A stretch of DNA of 37,688 nt, taken from Usnea hakonensis (Eukaryota > Ascomycota > Lecanoromycetes > Lecanorales > Parmeliaceae). The position numbers and the translations under genes are program-made. A model generated the notes under the pieces. It saw nothing but the letters and a program-made list of their open reading frames with translations, did no database searches and was not told the DNA's origin. The stretch lies in NCBI GenBank assembly GCA_013423325.1, contig BLJB01000553.1, positions 1-37,688 of the forward strand, written 5' to 3'. Of the stretch, positions 20,728 to 32,087 are shown piece after piece; the stretch's first letter is position 1, and every line of letters starts with the position of its first letter.

Positions 20728-20997
20728 GCTACTATTAAGAATAATAACGAGACTACGGAGTATATTATTAAGTACGATAATAATATAGCTAGTAATAGAA
20801 GTACTCTCTCTATAAAAGTACGCCTATATACTATACTAGCTTCTAGAGATCTAGCTATATACCTTAGTAAATTTAGCTCCTTTTTCGGCTTTCTCGCCAC
20901 CTCTCTCGCTATCTTATTCGGTTCCCTTTTCATTATAGCCTTCCAAATCGACTACATTCGGTACATAACAAGTATAGAGGCCTTAGGCCAAGGATAA
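20728..20997 (+). pseudogene. 89-codon open stretch with a membrane-like segment in the inner element
   Basis: Open from the stop at 20725-20727 to TAA at 20995-20997. The second half is less mutated than its surroundings and encodes SSFFGFLATSLAILFGSLF, a plausible membrane helix, followed by a short polar tail ending EALGQG. It has no Met start and the upstream frame is full of stops. It could be remains of a captured host exon or of gag, or chance. No family is recognised. The overlapping minus-strand frame at 20724-20933 is its shadow. Confidence 0.25.
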
Positions 20998-21355
20998 TTA
21001 TTACACTATAAGAGGAAGGTAATAAGATAGTTAGATATTATTAGAATAGCTATTATTAGTTAGGATTTAGCCCTACTAAATTAGTTTCGATTTAGTAAAT
21101 TCTTAAATAATACGCTATTCGGCTTACTTTTATCGATTCGAATTATATAGATCCATTTATAATCTCTTTACGAAGAAACTCGTACTAAAAGTACCTATTT
21201 TTAGCGATTTTCTTACTTCTAGATCTATACTATAGTTACCTAGCACTAATAAGACACGGTATTACTAATACCTCGCTATCGTACCCTTACTATCGTACCC
21301 TCGCTATTACTATTAGCTATAAGGATATAGCCTTTTTTCTTTTTTATAGGTATAT

Positions 21356-21518
21356 TATTACGGTATATCTAAGGCATAGTTCCCAATTAGGCCTAGCGTA
21401 GCTTAAAGCCTTAATATTACGTATATATCTCGCTTACAATATAGACTCTTTCTTCTACACATTTAATATTATTAATAAAACTACTACTTTATGAAACTAT
21501 TTATATTAGTCCTTAACA
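21356..21518 (+). repeat. inner mini element, right LTR (163 bp)
   Basis: Ends GTCCTTAACA, followed at once by the TATAA duplication at 21519-21523. Confidence 0.85.
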
Positions 21519-21523
21519 TATAA

Positions 21524-21632
21524 GTTCCTAAAGATTAGATAGATAATACTCTAAAGATTAGGTTTAAGTCTCTAAAGATTAGATAGATAAGTTCCTAAAG
21601 ATTAGGTAGAATACCCTAAAGATTAGGTAAAA
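21524..21632. repeat. cluster of cctaaagattagg words
   Basis: The 13-base word c(c/t)taaagatta(g/a)(g/a), with inverted ends CCTA...TAGG, recurs five times here with irregular spacing. One more copy lies at 20047-20059 on the other side of the inner element. It belongs to the outer element's internal region, so the inner element landed inside this array. Confidence 0.7.
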
Positions 21633-21695
21633 TCATATATATTATTTTTTTTTCTTTGGGGCTCGAGGACGAGCCTCCGAGGGGAGGGAGATAGT

Positions 21696-21807
21696 TGTTA
21701 GACTTAAATTATAAGGCCCAAATTAGGGGGTTTCTACGTATAAAGTGTAGAAACCCCCCGGGGCCAGGCTTTTTAGGCCTATAGCCAAGTGGTTAAGAAC
21801 CCTAACA
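21696..21807 (+). repeat. outer mini element, right LTR (112 bp)
   Basis: The better preserved copy, ending AACCCTAACA, followed by TCTTC. It carries the same hairpin (21726-21758) and an intact A-box-like word at 21782-21792. Confidence 0.85.
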
Positions 21808-21812
21808 TCTTC

Positions 21813-23089
21813 TTTCTCTCTACCCTCTCTTAGTTTATTTAATATATTTATTTAATATAATAGAATAATATATTCTTATTAAATACGTTCTAAAATAATT
21901 ATAATAGTAATAATAAAACTTATAGTATTATAATATAAATATATAAATAATAAATCTATTTAGAAGTAAATAGAAGTAAGTAAATATAGATACTAAGACT
22001 TAGTAAATTAATAAGAGTCTATAATAATACTAAGATTCTAATCTATATTACTATCGTAACAATAATTATCCGTTAAAAAATAGAGTAGAAAAAGGTGGAG
22101 AGAATATTAAATTAGACTATTATAAAAAAGAATTAAATATATTTAATATTCTAGAATTAAAAAAATAGATATTTAAAGTAATAATTAAGTAGCTAGTATA
22201 GGCGTATAAAATAATCAATTAAGTAATAATTATAAAGATTAAAATATAGCTAATATAGAGCTAAAATTAGAGTTCCTACTATTAGTATATATAAAGATAT
22301 AAGAGCTAAGACGCTACTAATTATATATGTAGCTAATTAAAAAGTCGCTTTTATTTCCTATTTAGGACTCTTAGCGCTAAGTAAGTACGGCGTTTCTATT
22401 TACCCGCGACTACTAAAATCCTCCCTAATTAACGAAATTCTAATAAACCGAATCGTTATTATCCCTACTAATATAATCTAATAATAAATTTAATAATTAT
22501 AGAGTATTACTTACGTATTCTAATAATATAATAATAATCGAAATCGGTTTAGTATAAGTAGTTATATAATTTTTTAAAAAAATCGTTATAGAGTATAACT
22601 ACGATTACTTTTTTAGCGCCTTAGTAAAAATCTATTATTTATATTATAGTCGTATTTTTTATTTTACCTACTATTATACTACTTCTACTAAGCTATATAT
22701 ACTTTATTTACTATTAGAAACCCTCGCGATATTATAACTCAATATATTAAGTAGTATTATTACCTTCTTACGCGTTTCCTAGGCCTTACTAACGCCTCTA
22801 GGATACCTCTAGGCGAAACTCTTATTAGTAGTAATAGAGGTAAAAGACCGGCTACCTTTATATTAAAACATATAGGGAGGTCGAAGAAGTCTTAAATAGA
22901 TTTATAATTACCCTTATAAGTATCCTCCTTATAAGTATCTTTCTTCTAGGCCTTCTTCTAAATATCCTCTTAAGCCTCTTCGGATTCGATTATTCTAGAC
23001 GCGTCTAATTTTCTACTACTAAACTAATCCGACTCTATACTACTCTCGGTATAAATACTACTATCTTTATAGGCTAGTAATATTTTAGA
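21813..23089. other. AT-rich repeat DNA, mostly unassigned
   Basis: It begins with pyrimidine-rich sequence that may continue the LINE fragment at 19320-19636. A short match to the outer end of repeat R (taagtagctagtataggcgtata, minus orientation) lies at about 22187-22225. From about 22330 the DNA has the same extreme CpA depletion as the Helitron that follows and may be its 5' part, but I find no readable motif. Confidence 0.45.
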
Positions 23090-26000
23090 TCGTATTTTAG
23101 AGTATATTTCGGAGCCTAAAGATAACTAGTAAAAACGAATAGTACTTGATAACGAGGACGCGTTTAACCGCTTTATTAAATTACCTCTTATAGACTTACT
23201 TTATACTAGTCCTTATATACGCCCTTATTTAGAAGACTATATTATATATTATATATATTTAGAAGAGCCCGATCGCTACTATTTAGGGCTAATAGACTAG
23301 ATCTATAGTAAATATAGTACGGTATCGTTTAAAGACGAATAGCCTAAGTAGTACTATAATAAAGGAAGGATCGAAATTAGTAGCCCTAAAATTAATATTT
23401 ATAAAGACGATAATAATAATTTCGGTAATAATAAAGGTACTAAAACGCGTATAAATAAGCCTATTAATACAAATAAATAGGCTCTTAATAATATCCTCTA
23501 CTCTACGAATTCTACTACTAGTCGTCTTATCGAGAACTATAAGGACTACCGCGAATATAGTATTTAATATAATAACGCTATATCTATAGCCTTATAGTAG
23601 ATAACAATTAATTATTAAATAAATCCTTATATCTATAGGATATAGAATATAATTTTAATTTATATACTTACCCTAGTACCTTCTAAAGGCGAGAAAAGTA
23701 TATTTAGCTAGATCTATATTATAGATAGAAGTATTTTAGATTAGATAATAATATAGTATAACTCTTCTAGTCCTAGTTTTATCTTATTAACTATTCTAGG
23801 TATAGCTTTTATAAGACTACTAAAAAGTCTCTATATTATAAGATCGCTACTATCCTTCGTACTATAAATCCTTATATTAATACCCTTAAAACTATATTCG
23901 ATTAGCTAGTAAATATACCGAATCTTTATAGATATAGGCTACTCTATAAGAACTCTTAATATTATAATTTAAGGACCTATAATTACTCTACTTTAGACGA
24001 GGTCGCTATCGCTTAGAAGGGCGATCCCGATAATCTACTAAATATATCTAAGGCTAAAGATATAGTAATTAAGGCCTAAATAAATAATAGATTTAGTATA
24101 CCGTACTAGTATTTAGCCTATATATCTCTACGTTACCCTCTTATCTTTTTTTTCGGTAAACCTTCCTAGTATAGTAATATATCGAATATAGATATTAGCC
24201 TTAGTAAGAGTCTTCTTATCTAGTAATAAAGGTCTAGCGAAATACCTATACTATCTATATTACGAGTAAGAGCTATAGGTATAGGTAGCTCGAAATAAGT
24301 AACTCTAAAGATTTATTATTAGTCCTCTATACCTCTTTATCCTATTATATTCGTTACTAACTATATATAGCTATCTTATATAAACCCGTACTTATAAATT
24401 TAATCGACTCCTCTATAGCGGTAGGCTATTATAGTATTTCGTCTATAATATATAGATCATCTACGAGAGTAGTAATCTTAACTAGATTAGAAAGAATTAA
24501 AAGACTATTCGCGCTAATACCTATCGCGCTATTTAGGATATCTAAGCGAATAGTACTACTATTAGTATTAAGGCTAGTAAGTAATAAATCGTTCTCTCTT
24601 TATTATACCCCGATAATCTATAATATATAAAGTAGTTATATTATAATACTATCGCCCTTTTATTTAAATTTAATTATTCTAACCTCTTCGCGACCTTTAT
24701 CTATAATACTAAATAGTATAAGATTACTAAGAACCTCCTACTAGGTAAAAAGGCCCTCGAATAACCGGATTTAGTTACTAGGGTATTTAATATAAAGCTA
24801 AAGGCTCTTATATATAATATTCTAAAAAAGAAGGTCTTTAGTAAGTATATTCTATCCCCCCTTTCCGGCCTAGTAGTATAGATCTTTTAGGGGTATTTTA
24901 GCTAGTAGTCGTTAGTATAGATAATAGTCCCTAGGGGTCTTCTAATACGATTTAGCCCCCTATACGCTATAAACTCTATTTATAAATCTATTATAGTACC
25001 TTTAAAAAAATACTTTTTCTTCTTAGAAGCGAAGCTATATTAGTTTTTTTCTAGTATTAGGACTAACCCTAACCTATTTTTTTACTCGTAGGGTATACTC
25101 TAGCCTATATATATACTATTAAATTTTAAAAAAGAGGCCTACTATACGCCTATATCCTTATTATATTAACTCCTAAGGATCGATTTAAGTTAATTATTAA
25201 GATAGATACTACTATTAATATTAAGATCCCTAATTAGGCCCTATATCTAAATCTCTATATAATCGTTACTAGCTCTATACTCTATAGTAACTATAGCCGT
25301 TATACTACTACTAAAATTAGTAACCTACTACTATACTAGGACTTAGAAAGAGACGAATATAATAAGTAGTTTCTAAAGGCCTTTAATAATAAGACTATAT
25401 TTAAACCGGACTTCGGATACTCTAAATACTATTACTATAGGCCTAGTAGAATCCCGGAGGATAATTCTAAATAAAATTACTAGGTAGTACTATATAATCT
25501 ATATTTAACGGCTAAATATAATATATATATTAATATCGAGATCTATATAAATATTAAGGTATATAAATATATCTTTAAGTATATTTATAAGGGTAGCGAC
25601 CGCGCTAGTCTTTAAATATAGGTCGATAACGGTATAAATAGTATAGATTAGAAGGCTATTAATAAGATAGAGAAGTATTAGAAGATATAGTAGATAAGCT
25701 CTATAGAGGCTTATTAGAGGATCTATATATTCGAAATATACGCGAATAAGCCTATTATTAAATAACTAGACCTCTACCTCCTAAACGAATAAGGCGTTTA
25801 ATTCGATAAGGATAATAATCTTACTATAGTACTAGGGGAGGAGATTAAATAGGAGACTAAATTAACGGCCTTTTTTAAGCTAAACTAGCTTCGTTAGAAC
25901 TAAGTAGTACTAGGCGATCTTCTATATATAGATATAATAAATAATTATATATAGAAGAGGATTTTAAAACTAAATTAATAGTAATCGCGTTAAAGGGAGA

Positions 26001-28245
26001 CTAGAACGATTAGTTATATATATTATATTAATCCTACTATAGGCGAACTCTTCTATCTATAATATCTTCTACTATATATACTAAATCCTATATTATTCGA
26101 AGACCTTCTAATAGTAGATAATAATATCTATCCTATATTCTATACTATATATACGATATAAGGTCTCCTCCTCTATAACTCTATACCCGATAATATATTA
26201 TATAAATATTTAGCCTAGTATAGTAGAAAGCTTCTATAGGGCCTTTACGTATACCTTCTACTATATTTCGATATCGATAATACTCTAAATCTATAGAATA
26301 ATTATAAAACGAGGTAGGTAGATCGATTTTTTTTTAGTAGATTAAAGTAATTTAATCTATAGTAGGAATATTACGGCGCTAAAGCGGTAATAAAATATAT
26401 AGAAATTACTTTAGTATAGTATAGCGTATTTTTACCCGTAAAGTAATTACCGCTAGGCGTTTAATTACTATTTTTAGCTATATTTACTATATATCTCCTT
26501 CCGTATTAAAATAAAATTATTTAACTAATATAGTTTTTTTTAGCCTATTTAATAATTATATCTATAAATTATAATACGAATATACCTCCTTTATCCTCCC
26601 TAATAATATACTAGACTAGTAAGCTATTATCGAAGACTTCTACCTTTATTTAATTTAGATTCGCCTCGAAGAAAATAATATTAGTACTATTAAAGATATT
26701 AGCCTTAATACCTTCGACTTTCTAGCTATCTAGTACGAGTACGAATAATATTATAATAATAGGCGTAATCGCTTACTATAGAAAAAGTATAACTATTAGA
26801 TAACTAATTAGAGTATTAACTAGGGGGTATTAAATAATATTTAGAAGATCGCTACTAAGGCTATTTATAGTATAGTTAATACTTAGAGTAGCTAGCTCTT
26901 CTTTCTAAATAGGTTTAAAGGTACTAAAAAGACTATACTTTAAAATACTATATTTAAGAGGATATACTATAATAGTAAAGTTACCTTAGTTATAGCCTCT
27001 TTAGATATTACCTCTATCTTTCTAAATAGTAGGTATATCGCTTATTCGCGGTTTAAGATTTTACTAAATATTAATACTATATCCTTCTATATTATATCTC
27101 TTCGTTCGGATCTCGCTAAACTATTTATTAAAATCGAACTTATTTTCTAAAATAAGATCTCTATATAGAATCGCTATAATATCGAGGCCGTCGACTATAT
27201 ACTCTAAGACGTTTATAAGGACGATTAATTATTTAGTAGAATAGTTACTTACTTCTATAGCGATTTCTATTAGATCCTCTTAATAGTTAAGGTTACTAAG
27301 TCCGATTATATTACCTAGTCTATATTAAGGAGGTTATATCTTTAGAGCTATATTTAGATATTACGCCTTACTAAAAATATAAGGCTACGAAATCCGAATC
27401 TTATTAAATAAGACTATACTAATATAGAGCTATTTACTTAGGATCTACTAGATATAGATAATAGTACTATACTAAGTACTAGAGGATATAATATTACTAA
27501 CTAGTATACTAGTTAGCTAAAAGAAGAGAATAATACGATCCCTAGCCTTATTTAGACTATCTATAAAGATTTTAATCCTTACTAGCTACGTACTTTCTAT
27601 ATAGCTAGGGCTATCCTTATTACCCTTAATAAAAACGTTACTAATATTAATTACTAGGTCCTCGATAAGTTTTCTAGGGCGAAGACCATATATAATAACC
27701 GCGATAAGATTATTAATAAGGAGGATAGTACCCTACTTTCTATTAAAGTTATAAATATATTCGAACTAGTCTTATTACTACTATATTATTTAGAGCTAAA
27801 AAAGGACTATCTAGTTATACTACTATAAAATTTAGAATAGAAGGTTAGTCTATATAATAATACGCGTCTATAAGTAAGATATATTAATATTACTATACTT
27901 AATATATATATCCTCGGTAGTAATTATAATAGTAAATAGTATTTTATACTACGAATACTACTTATTCCGCCTAATTTAAATAAGTTATATATATTATTTT
28001 AGTAATACTAGTTTCTAGTCCGCCTTATATTCGCTATAATTATTAATAAGTTCTAAGGCTAGTCTCTATAGTATATTAGTATCTCTCTATAGTCTAAGCT
28101 ATTCGCCTATAAGTAATTATATATAGCCTTAAGCCGAGTTACTAGTAAGGCCGGCCTCTATATTATATATCTAGGTATATTATCTCGGAAGTAGCCCTAT
28201 TTACCTATGGCTATAGATAAATATATTAGGAATAAAGTTATTAAG
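23090..28245 (+). pseudogene. Helitron Rep-helicase, heavily RIPped
   Basis: Helitron_like_N region at about 23840-24180, with NPYINTLK, YNYSTLDEVA and a decayed YPLIFFFG. The HUH nuclease site reads GLLYAYIL, with YAY at 25145-25153 in place of H-x-H. The tyrosine region KYIFKYIYKG is preserved at about 25565-25594, since TAT cannot be RIPped. Pif1-like helicase begins with RFKGTKKT at 26911-26934 (decayed Walker A), then SRFKILLNI (about 27050), decayed DE near 27165, LRLTKNIRL (about 27360), ILRILLIPP (about 27950), TINK at about 28040-28052 and LYIALSRVTS at about 28120-28150. Many stops replace Gln and Trp. Length and order match a complete autonomous Helitron protein. Confidence 0.85.
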
Positions 28246-28434
28246 TAGATATTACTACCGGATCTATAAGGAGGATAAGGAGGATGGAGGATAAGGAGGA
28301 TAAGAAGGATAAAAAGGATAAGGAGTATAAGGATTATAAATACGGTCTATAAGACTATAGAATCGTAATATAGAAAGTAGCTAATTACGTCTTATATAGA
28401 CTCTCTAGTATCTACTTCTAATTTACTACTACTA
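28246..28434. repeat. Helitron 3' flank with purine-rich 9-bp repeat
   Basis: About 28268-28333 is an imperfect (aaggaggat)n purine run. RIP signature stops near 28434, so the element end lies about here. Helitrons end in CTRR before a T. ctag followed by t occurs at about 28404-28407, preceded by a loose inverted repeat (gtctataagac and gtcttatatagac, about 28346-28403). This is a candidate terminus only. Confidence 0.4.
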
Positions 28435-28824
28435 TTGGTGAGAAGGCTAGATTATGGTAATATCGCGTTACTACCAAATATGCGATAAAAAAAAGAAGCA
28501 TCAATTTCGGTGTTTTTTCGGCCTACAAATCATGAAATTTTTTCATGGGCCTAAACTTGTATTATATAAATATAAATGGGGTAATAAATAAATGTTTAGT
28601 ATTAAGACCGGATTAGCTTGGATCGGTCTTTTCTGATTATTCGGGAGCAAAGGGTGCTTTGGTTTATTTTTTACTTCATTGAGTGTGGTTAATAGACAAC
28701 CACAACACCTACTATACCCTGCGTTATCCTTCGCTTTCATATTATGACCTGATTATCCATTGCATTCATTCAACCATACATTTATCTCTCTTACCCTCCC
28801 TAAGTCGATCCTTTTATTGCCGCC
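28435..28824 (+). promoter_or_regulatory. pbs2 upstream region
   Basis: Composition turns normal here. A TATA-like attatataaatata lies at about 28560-28573, roughly 250 bp before the start codon. A pyrimidine-rich stretch (28770-28800), common before fungal start codons, and a strong context (gccgcc before ATG) follow. A 7-bp inverted repeat catgaaa...tttcatg is at about 28530-28547. The space left by the Helitron is only about 390 bp, so the core promoter and 5' UTR must lie within it or use Helitron DNA. Confidence 0.5.
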
Positions 28825-30890
28825 ATGAGCTCTTCGATCCCCCCAGATCCACCTCTTCCTTCCCGCCCATTGTCTTCTGAAAGTTCTGCAACCCAAGTAA
28901 ATGACTTTGCGCAGGCTCCTTCCAATTCCCAGACTCCTCGTCTGCCTTCCCTGCGAAATTCGAATGACGCCCAGTCAGCGGTCAATATGACCGCCTCCTC
29001 CACCCCTCTGGGAGCTCTCAACGCTGCTCGAAGGCCCACGCTTCCCCAAAGTGCCCTCGGTTCCTCGCGTGGTAGTCAGCTCCCTCAAGATATGCAAGCA
29101 AAGATGAAGGCCTTCCATTTGTCAAGGCAGGGAGCGCCTCCGCCTCCAAATCTACGCGCGCCACCTAATGTAGGGGCTCAGTCGGCTTCTACAACCCAAA
29201 CTCCAACTTCTGCCGGACCCGTTCCAATTACTTCAATGCCCGGAAGTCTAGCATCTCCTAATATCACAAGTCCCGGCGGGCCTCTCATTGGTACACCTGG
29301 AGGGCTTAGACTTCCTCCTGGTCGGCCCCAAGCGTCCAATTTTAATTCGGCGCCCGCTGTTCCTGGCTTAAAGGGGAATCCTAAGATGGGAGGCCTCGCA
29401 GCAAAGCGAGGTATCAACAATGGGATGAAACTGTCCAACGCCTCGGGACCACAGATGTCTTCAGGAGGACCAACAGGCACGGCGCCTGTCTCAGATGCCT
29501 TGGCGGAAAAGGGCTCGGGGTCGGCTCAAAACTCCGGTAGTGACTCTCTGTTCAGCAAGTACTCGAACTATGTGGACACCAAGACTGGGACTCTCAATTT
29601 TGAAGGCAAAGCCACCATACATGGCAGAGGTATTGATTTTTCAAGTGGTACGAGCTTCAACATCTCGCTGGACGAGGTTGACAACTTGGAAGAGCTCGGA
29701 AAAGGAAACTATGGGACCGTCTACAGAGTACGTCATAGCCGACCTCAGCTGCGACGGCCGGGCCAAGGTTTAAGTGGAAATCGAGCTTTGCCGTCAATGG
29801 CGGCGACTTCGATGATTGCAAATAGAAAGGACGATGCGCTCGACGAGAAGTCTCCCCAATCGGCGAAACTTGGTAGCACGACAGGCATCGTGATGGCTAT
29901 GAAGGAGATACGGTTGGAATTAGACGAGGCAAAATTTGCCGCCATCATCATGGAATTAGACATACTGCATCGGTGCATATCGCCCTTCATCGTCGACTTT
30001 TACGGTGCCTTCTTCCAAGAAGGCGCTGTTTATATATGTATGGAGTATATGGATGGCGGCTCGATCGATAAATTGTACGGAGACGGGGTCCCAGAAGGCG
30101 TCCTTCGAAAGATTACAATGTCCACAGTCATGGGTCTCAAGTCGTTGAAGGAAGATCATAATATAATCCATCGCGATGTGAAGCCAACAAACATCCTGGT
30201 TAATACAAGGGGTCAAATTAAGATCTGTGATTTTGGCGTCAGTGGAAATTTGGTTGCTAGCATTGCAAAGACAAACATTGGCTGTCAAAGTTACATGGCT
30301 CCAGAACGCATTTCAGGTGGGGGCGTTGCCCAAGCAGGCGCGAATCCAGGCGGTGGAACCTACAGTGTGCAAAGCGATATCTGGAGTCTGGGTTTGACCA
30401 TTATTGAATGCGCATTGGGGCAGTACCCGTATCCACCGGAGACATATGATAACATTTTCAGTCAATTGAGTGTAAGTGCAGTCTCAACCGCCGCGAACGT
30501 GGAAGCTCACGAATACAGGCTATCGTGGACGGCGAGCCGCCCGACTTGCCGACTGATAAGTTCTCCGAGGCTGCCAGGGACTTCGTCAAGAGAACACTAA
30601 ACAAAATTCCCAAACTTCGTCCGAACTATGCGACGCTTTTGCAGCATCCATGGTTAGCACCCCTACTGAAACCACCGACTATTTCCGAGGAAGATGAAGA
30701 TTCTGCGAATGAGGAGGCTGCCGTGGAGGCCGTGACCCCGGGCACTGTCGACAGGGAAGTCGCGCAATGGGTTTCAAGTGCCATGGAGCGAAAACGAAAC
30801 GGGACAATGGGAAAGAAAGCGAAACCGGCCCTCCACGCTGCACCTTTGAATGCTGTCCAGAGTTCTTCACCCGATGCCGCATTTCATTAA
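28825..30890 (+). CDS. pbs2: MAP kinase kinase of the HOG osmostress pathway (Pbs2/OS-5 family), two exons
   Basis: Dual-specificity kinase expected to phosphorylate the Hog1-type MAPK. Exons are 28825-30471 and 30519-30890, giving 672 residues, usual for filamentous Pbs2. Residues 1-240 are Pro/Ser-rich and disordered, with a conserved MQAKMKAFHLSRQGAPP at 90-106. The family-specific KYSNYVDTKTGTLNFEG begins at 245. Kinase domain: Gly loop GKGNYG (292-297), a typical Pbs2 insert (about 305-350), Lys360, HRD Asp451, DFG Asp469, activation sites Ser479 and Thr483, APE at 492-494, and HPWL closing at 592-595. Residues 629-642 (EVAQWVSSAMERKR) fit a MAPKKK-docking DVD region. All catalytic residues are present. 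The start is the first ATG in a strong context, upstream of all conserved blocks. No neighbour is functionally linked. Regulation by MAPKKK phosphorylation is known for the family, not seen here. Confidence 0.94.
30472..30518 (+). other. pbs2 intron (47 bp)
   Basis: GTAAGT donor, ATACAG acceptor and a CTCAC branch-like word at 30506-30510. Removing it joins FSQLS to AIVDGEPPDLP, the expected kinase subdomain sequence. Without splicing, exon 1 runs into an aberrant tail ending at 30600. Confidence 0.93.
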
Positions 30891-31682
30891 GCACGGAAAC
30901 AGTTATGACAGGATCGAACCCATCAATTCTATGATATTCTGTCTTGCCCAACTCCACCATTCAGCTTGGCAAAGCTTAGCCAAATCATGGCTTGGGGTCA
31001 CCACGAGGACGAATGATACGAGCTTTTGGGTGTCCTAGGAGACTGAGGACGCCATATGATACAAGCTTCGATCGTGGGAGAGCCATGGCTTCAAACGCAC
31101 TTTTTTGGGTGGCCTTTGGATGAGCTTTCCGTGCTTATGGTTGTTGCCAATATTTTCGCGCATGCTAATCGAAGAGCTGATCGAAGACCCTGCAAGCAAG
31201 CAGTAGTTCGAATGCTTAAATCGTCTAGGCGTTTGGGGAACGTATCAATAGGGATCCAGCCTGCAGCTATAAAGCTATCGCAGATAACAACTCACATCGG
31301 CCATCATGCTGCTACCAGCCTATTGTCTTCGCTACCTCGAGCAAACGAAAGACATTGGCCGTCTCCAAGATGTACAGGAAATAGTTTCTGACGAGGTCTG
31401 ACAATAATGTGGTGCATAAAGGGTGGTCATGGGACGATGAACTCAACTCTATCTTCTCCTGAACAGGCTGATTGCAGCAAGCTACATTGAGCATAAGTTC
31501 TTAGTGGGCAGCTCTGCGTCCATACAATTTGCTCCAAAGAAAGTAAACAAACGATTGATCTACAATTGTCGAGTTCTTTGTTACAGATCCTCAGTCTCGA
31601 GCTTCCTCAAATGCCCCGTGCTTCTTCGACACACCATTGAAGTTGTCGGGTTCAAAGACCCACACTACTTGCAAAAATAGAA
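30891..31682. other. pbs2 3' flank, no further gene supported
   Basis: GC-normal, not RIPped. It must contain the 3' UTR and terminator. The open stretches 31056-31391 (plus) and 31312-31494 (minus) are short, unlike any protein I know, and overlap each other. No clear polyadenylation signal stands out. Confidence 0.5.
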
Positions 31683-31815
31683 CAGCTTTTTGAAATTTGT
31701 TGAAGCTGGGTCACGTCACCCCACTTGGGCATAGTCTGTCAAAATAGGCAGGTAAGCCGAGTCACGTGGCCTTGGCGTCTCGGCATTTTGTAAATAGTCT
31801 TGCACATTTCTAGCT
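31683..31815 (-). repeat. repeat E, nearly unmutated copy
   Basis: On the minus strand it begins TGCAAGACTATTTACAAAATG and contains CCACGTGACTCGG and CCTGCCTATTTTGA. RIPped relatives lie at 32088-32240 (two, head to head), 32619-32715 and 33394-33490. It marks the border between the gene island and the AT-rich block. It keeps CACGTG and GTCACGTCAC-like words that RIP has erased in the others. Confidence 0.65.
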
Positions 31816-31915
31816 TCTTCCAATCAATTAATTAACAAATTAATAAGTGTTCTAGAAGGTCCCTATCTACCTAATATACCTTCATAGTAGTAATTTCATA
31901 TTTAAGGCTAAAAAT

Positions 31916-31951
<36 letters not shown>

Positions 31952-32087
31952 ATTTAAAAAAAGGATCTAAGAGAGTATAAATTTAAATCTAGCTTAGTAG
32001 CGAAGATTAGAATATATTAAAATATAGAGTAGAATATATAGATTATCTATAGATCTCTATAAAGGAAAGCTTAACTATATTCTAATT
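31816..32087. repeat. AT-rich border DNA with a (TAG)12 microsatellite
   Basis: Twelve perfect TAG triplets at 31916-31951. Composition turns RIP-like within the first tens of bases. No gene is seen. Confidence 0.85.

Larger units (their letters stand above)
20065..21518 (+). mobile_element. inner mini LTR element (1454 bp)
   Basis: Two 163-bp direct repeats (20065-20227, 21356-21518) start TATTACGG (probably TGTTACGG before RIP) and end TTAACA or TTAATA, with a TATAA duplication on both sides. The internal region is 1128 bp, too small for pol. After the left LTR comes attagtagtaac, resembling the site in the same place in the chromovirus. It is a non-autonomous LTR retrotransposon inserted in the outer mini element. 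Plus orientation is inferred from that primer-like site. Confidence 0.85.
19642..21807. mobile_element. TRIM-like mini LTR element (outer), host of a second mini element
   Basis: Two 112-bp direct repeats (19642-19753 and 21696-21807) begin TGTTAG and end CTAACA (CTAATA in the left copy), forming 6-bp terminal inverted repeats. A purine tract ending ggggagggagatagt abuts the right LTR, and TCTTC flanks both sides. The span is 2166 bp, but 1454 bp of it is a second element plus 5 bp of its duplication, leaving an original of about 707 bp. It has no coding capacity. Size and structure fit a terminal-repeat retrotransposon in miniature, dependent on another element's enzymes. Confidence 0.82.

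Noticed and set aside
28459..28473. gtaatatcgcgttac, whose complement looks a little like the TAATATTAC rolling-circle origin of CRESS DNA viruses
   Set aside because: The nonanucleotide does not match, there is no matching stem, and no CRESS Rep is nearby. The Helitron Rep is of a different type.
28800..30960. Several open frames overlapping pbs2 on both strands
   Set aside because: They are shadows of the kinase coding sequence. None has motifs and the kinase frame is unambiguous.
31056..31391. Open stretch of 111 codons downstream of pbs2
   Set aside because: No known motif, overlaps a minus-strand open stretch, and lies where the 3' UTR is expected.
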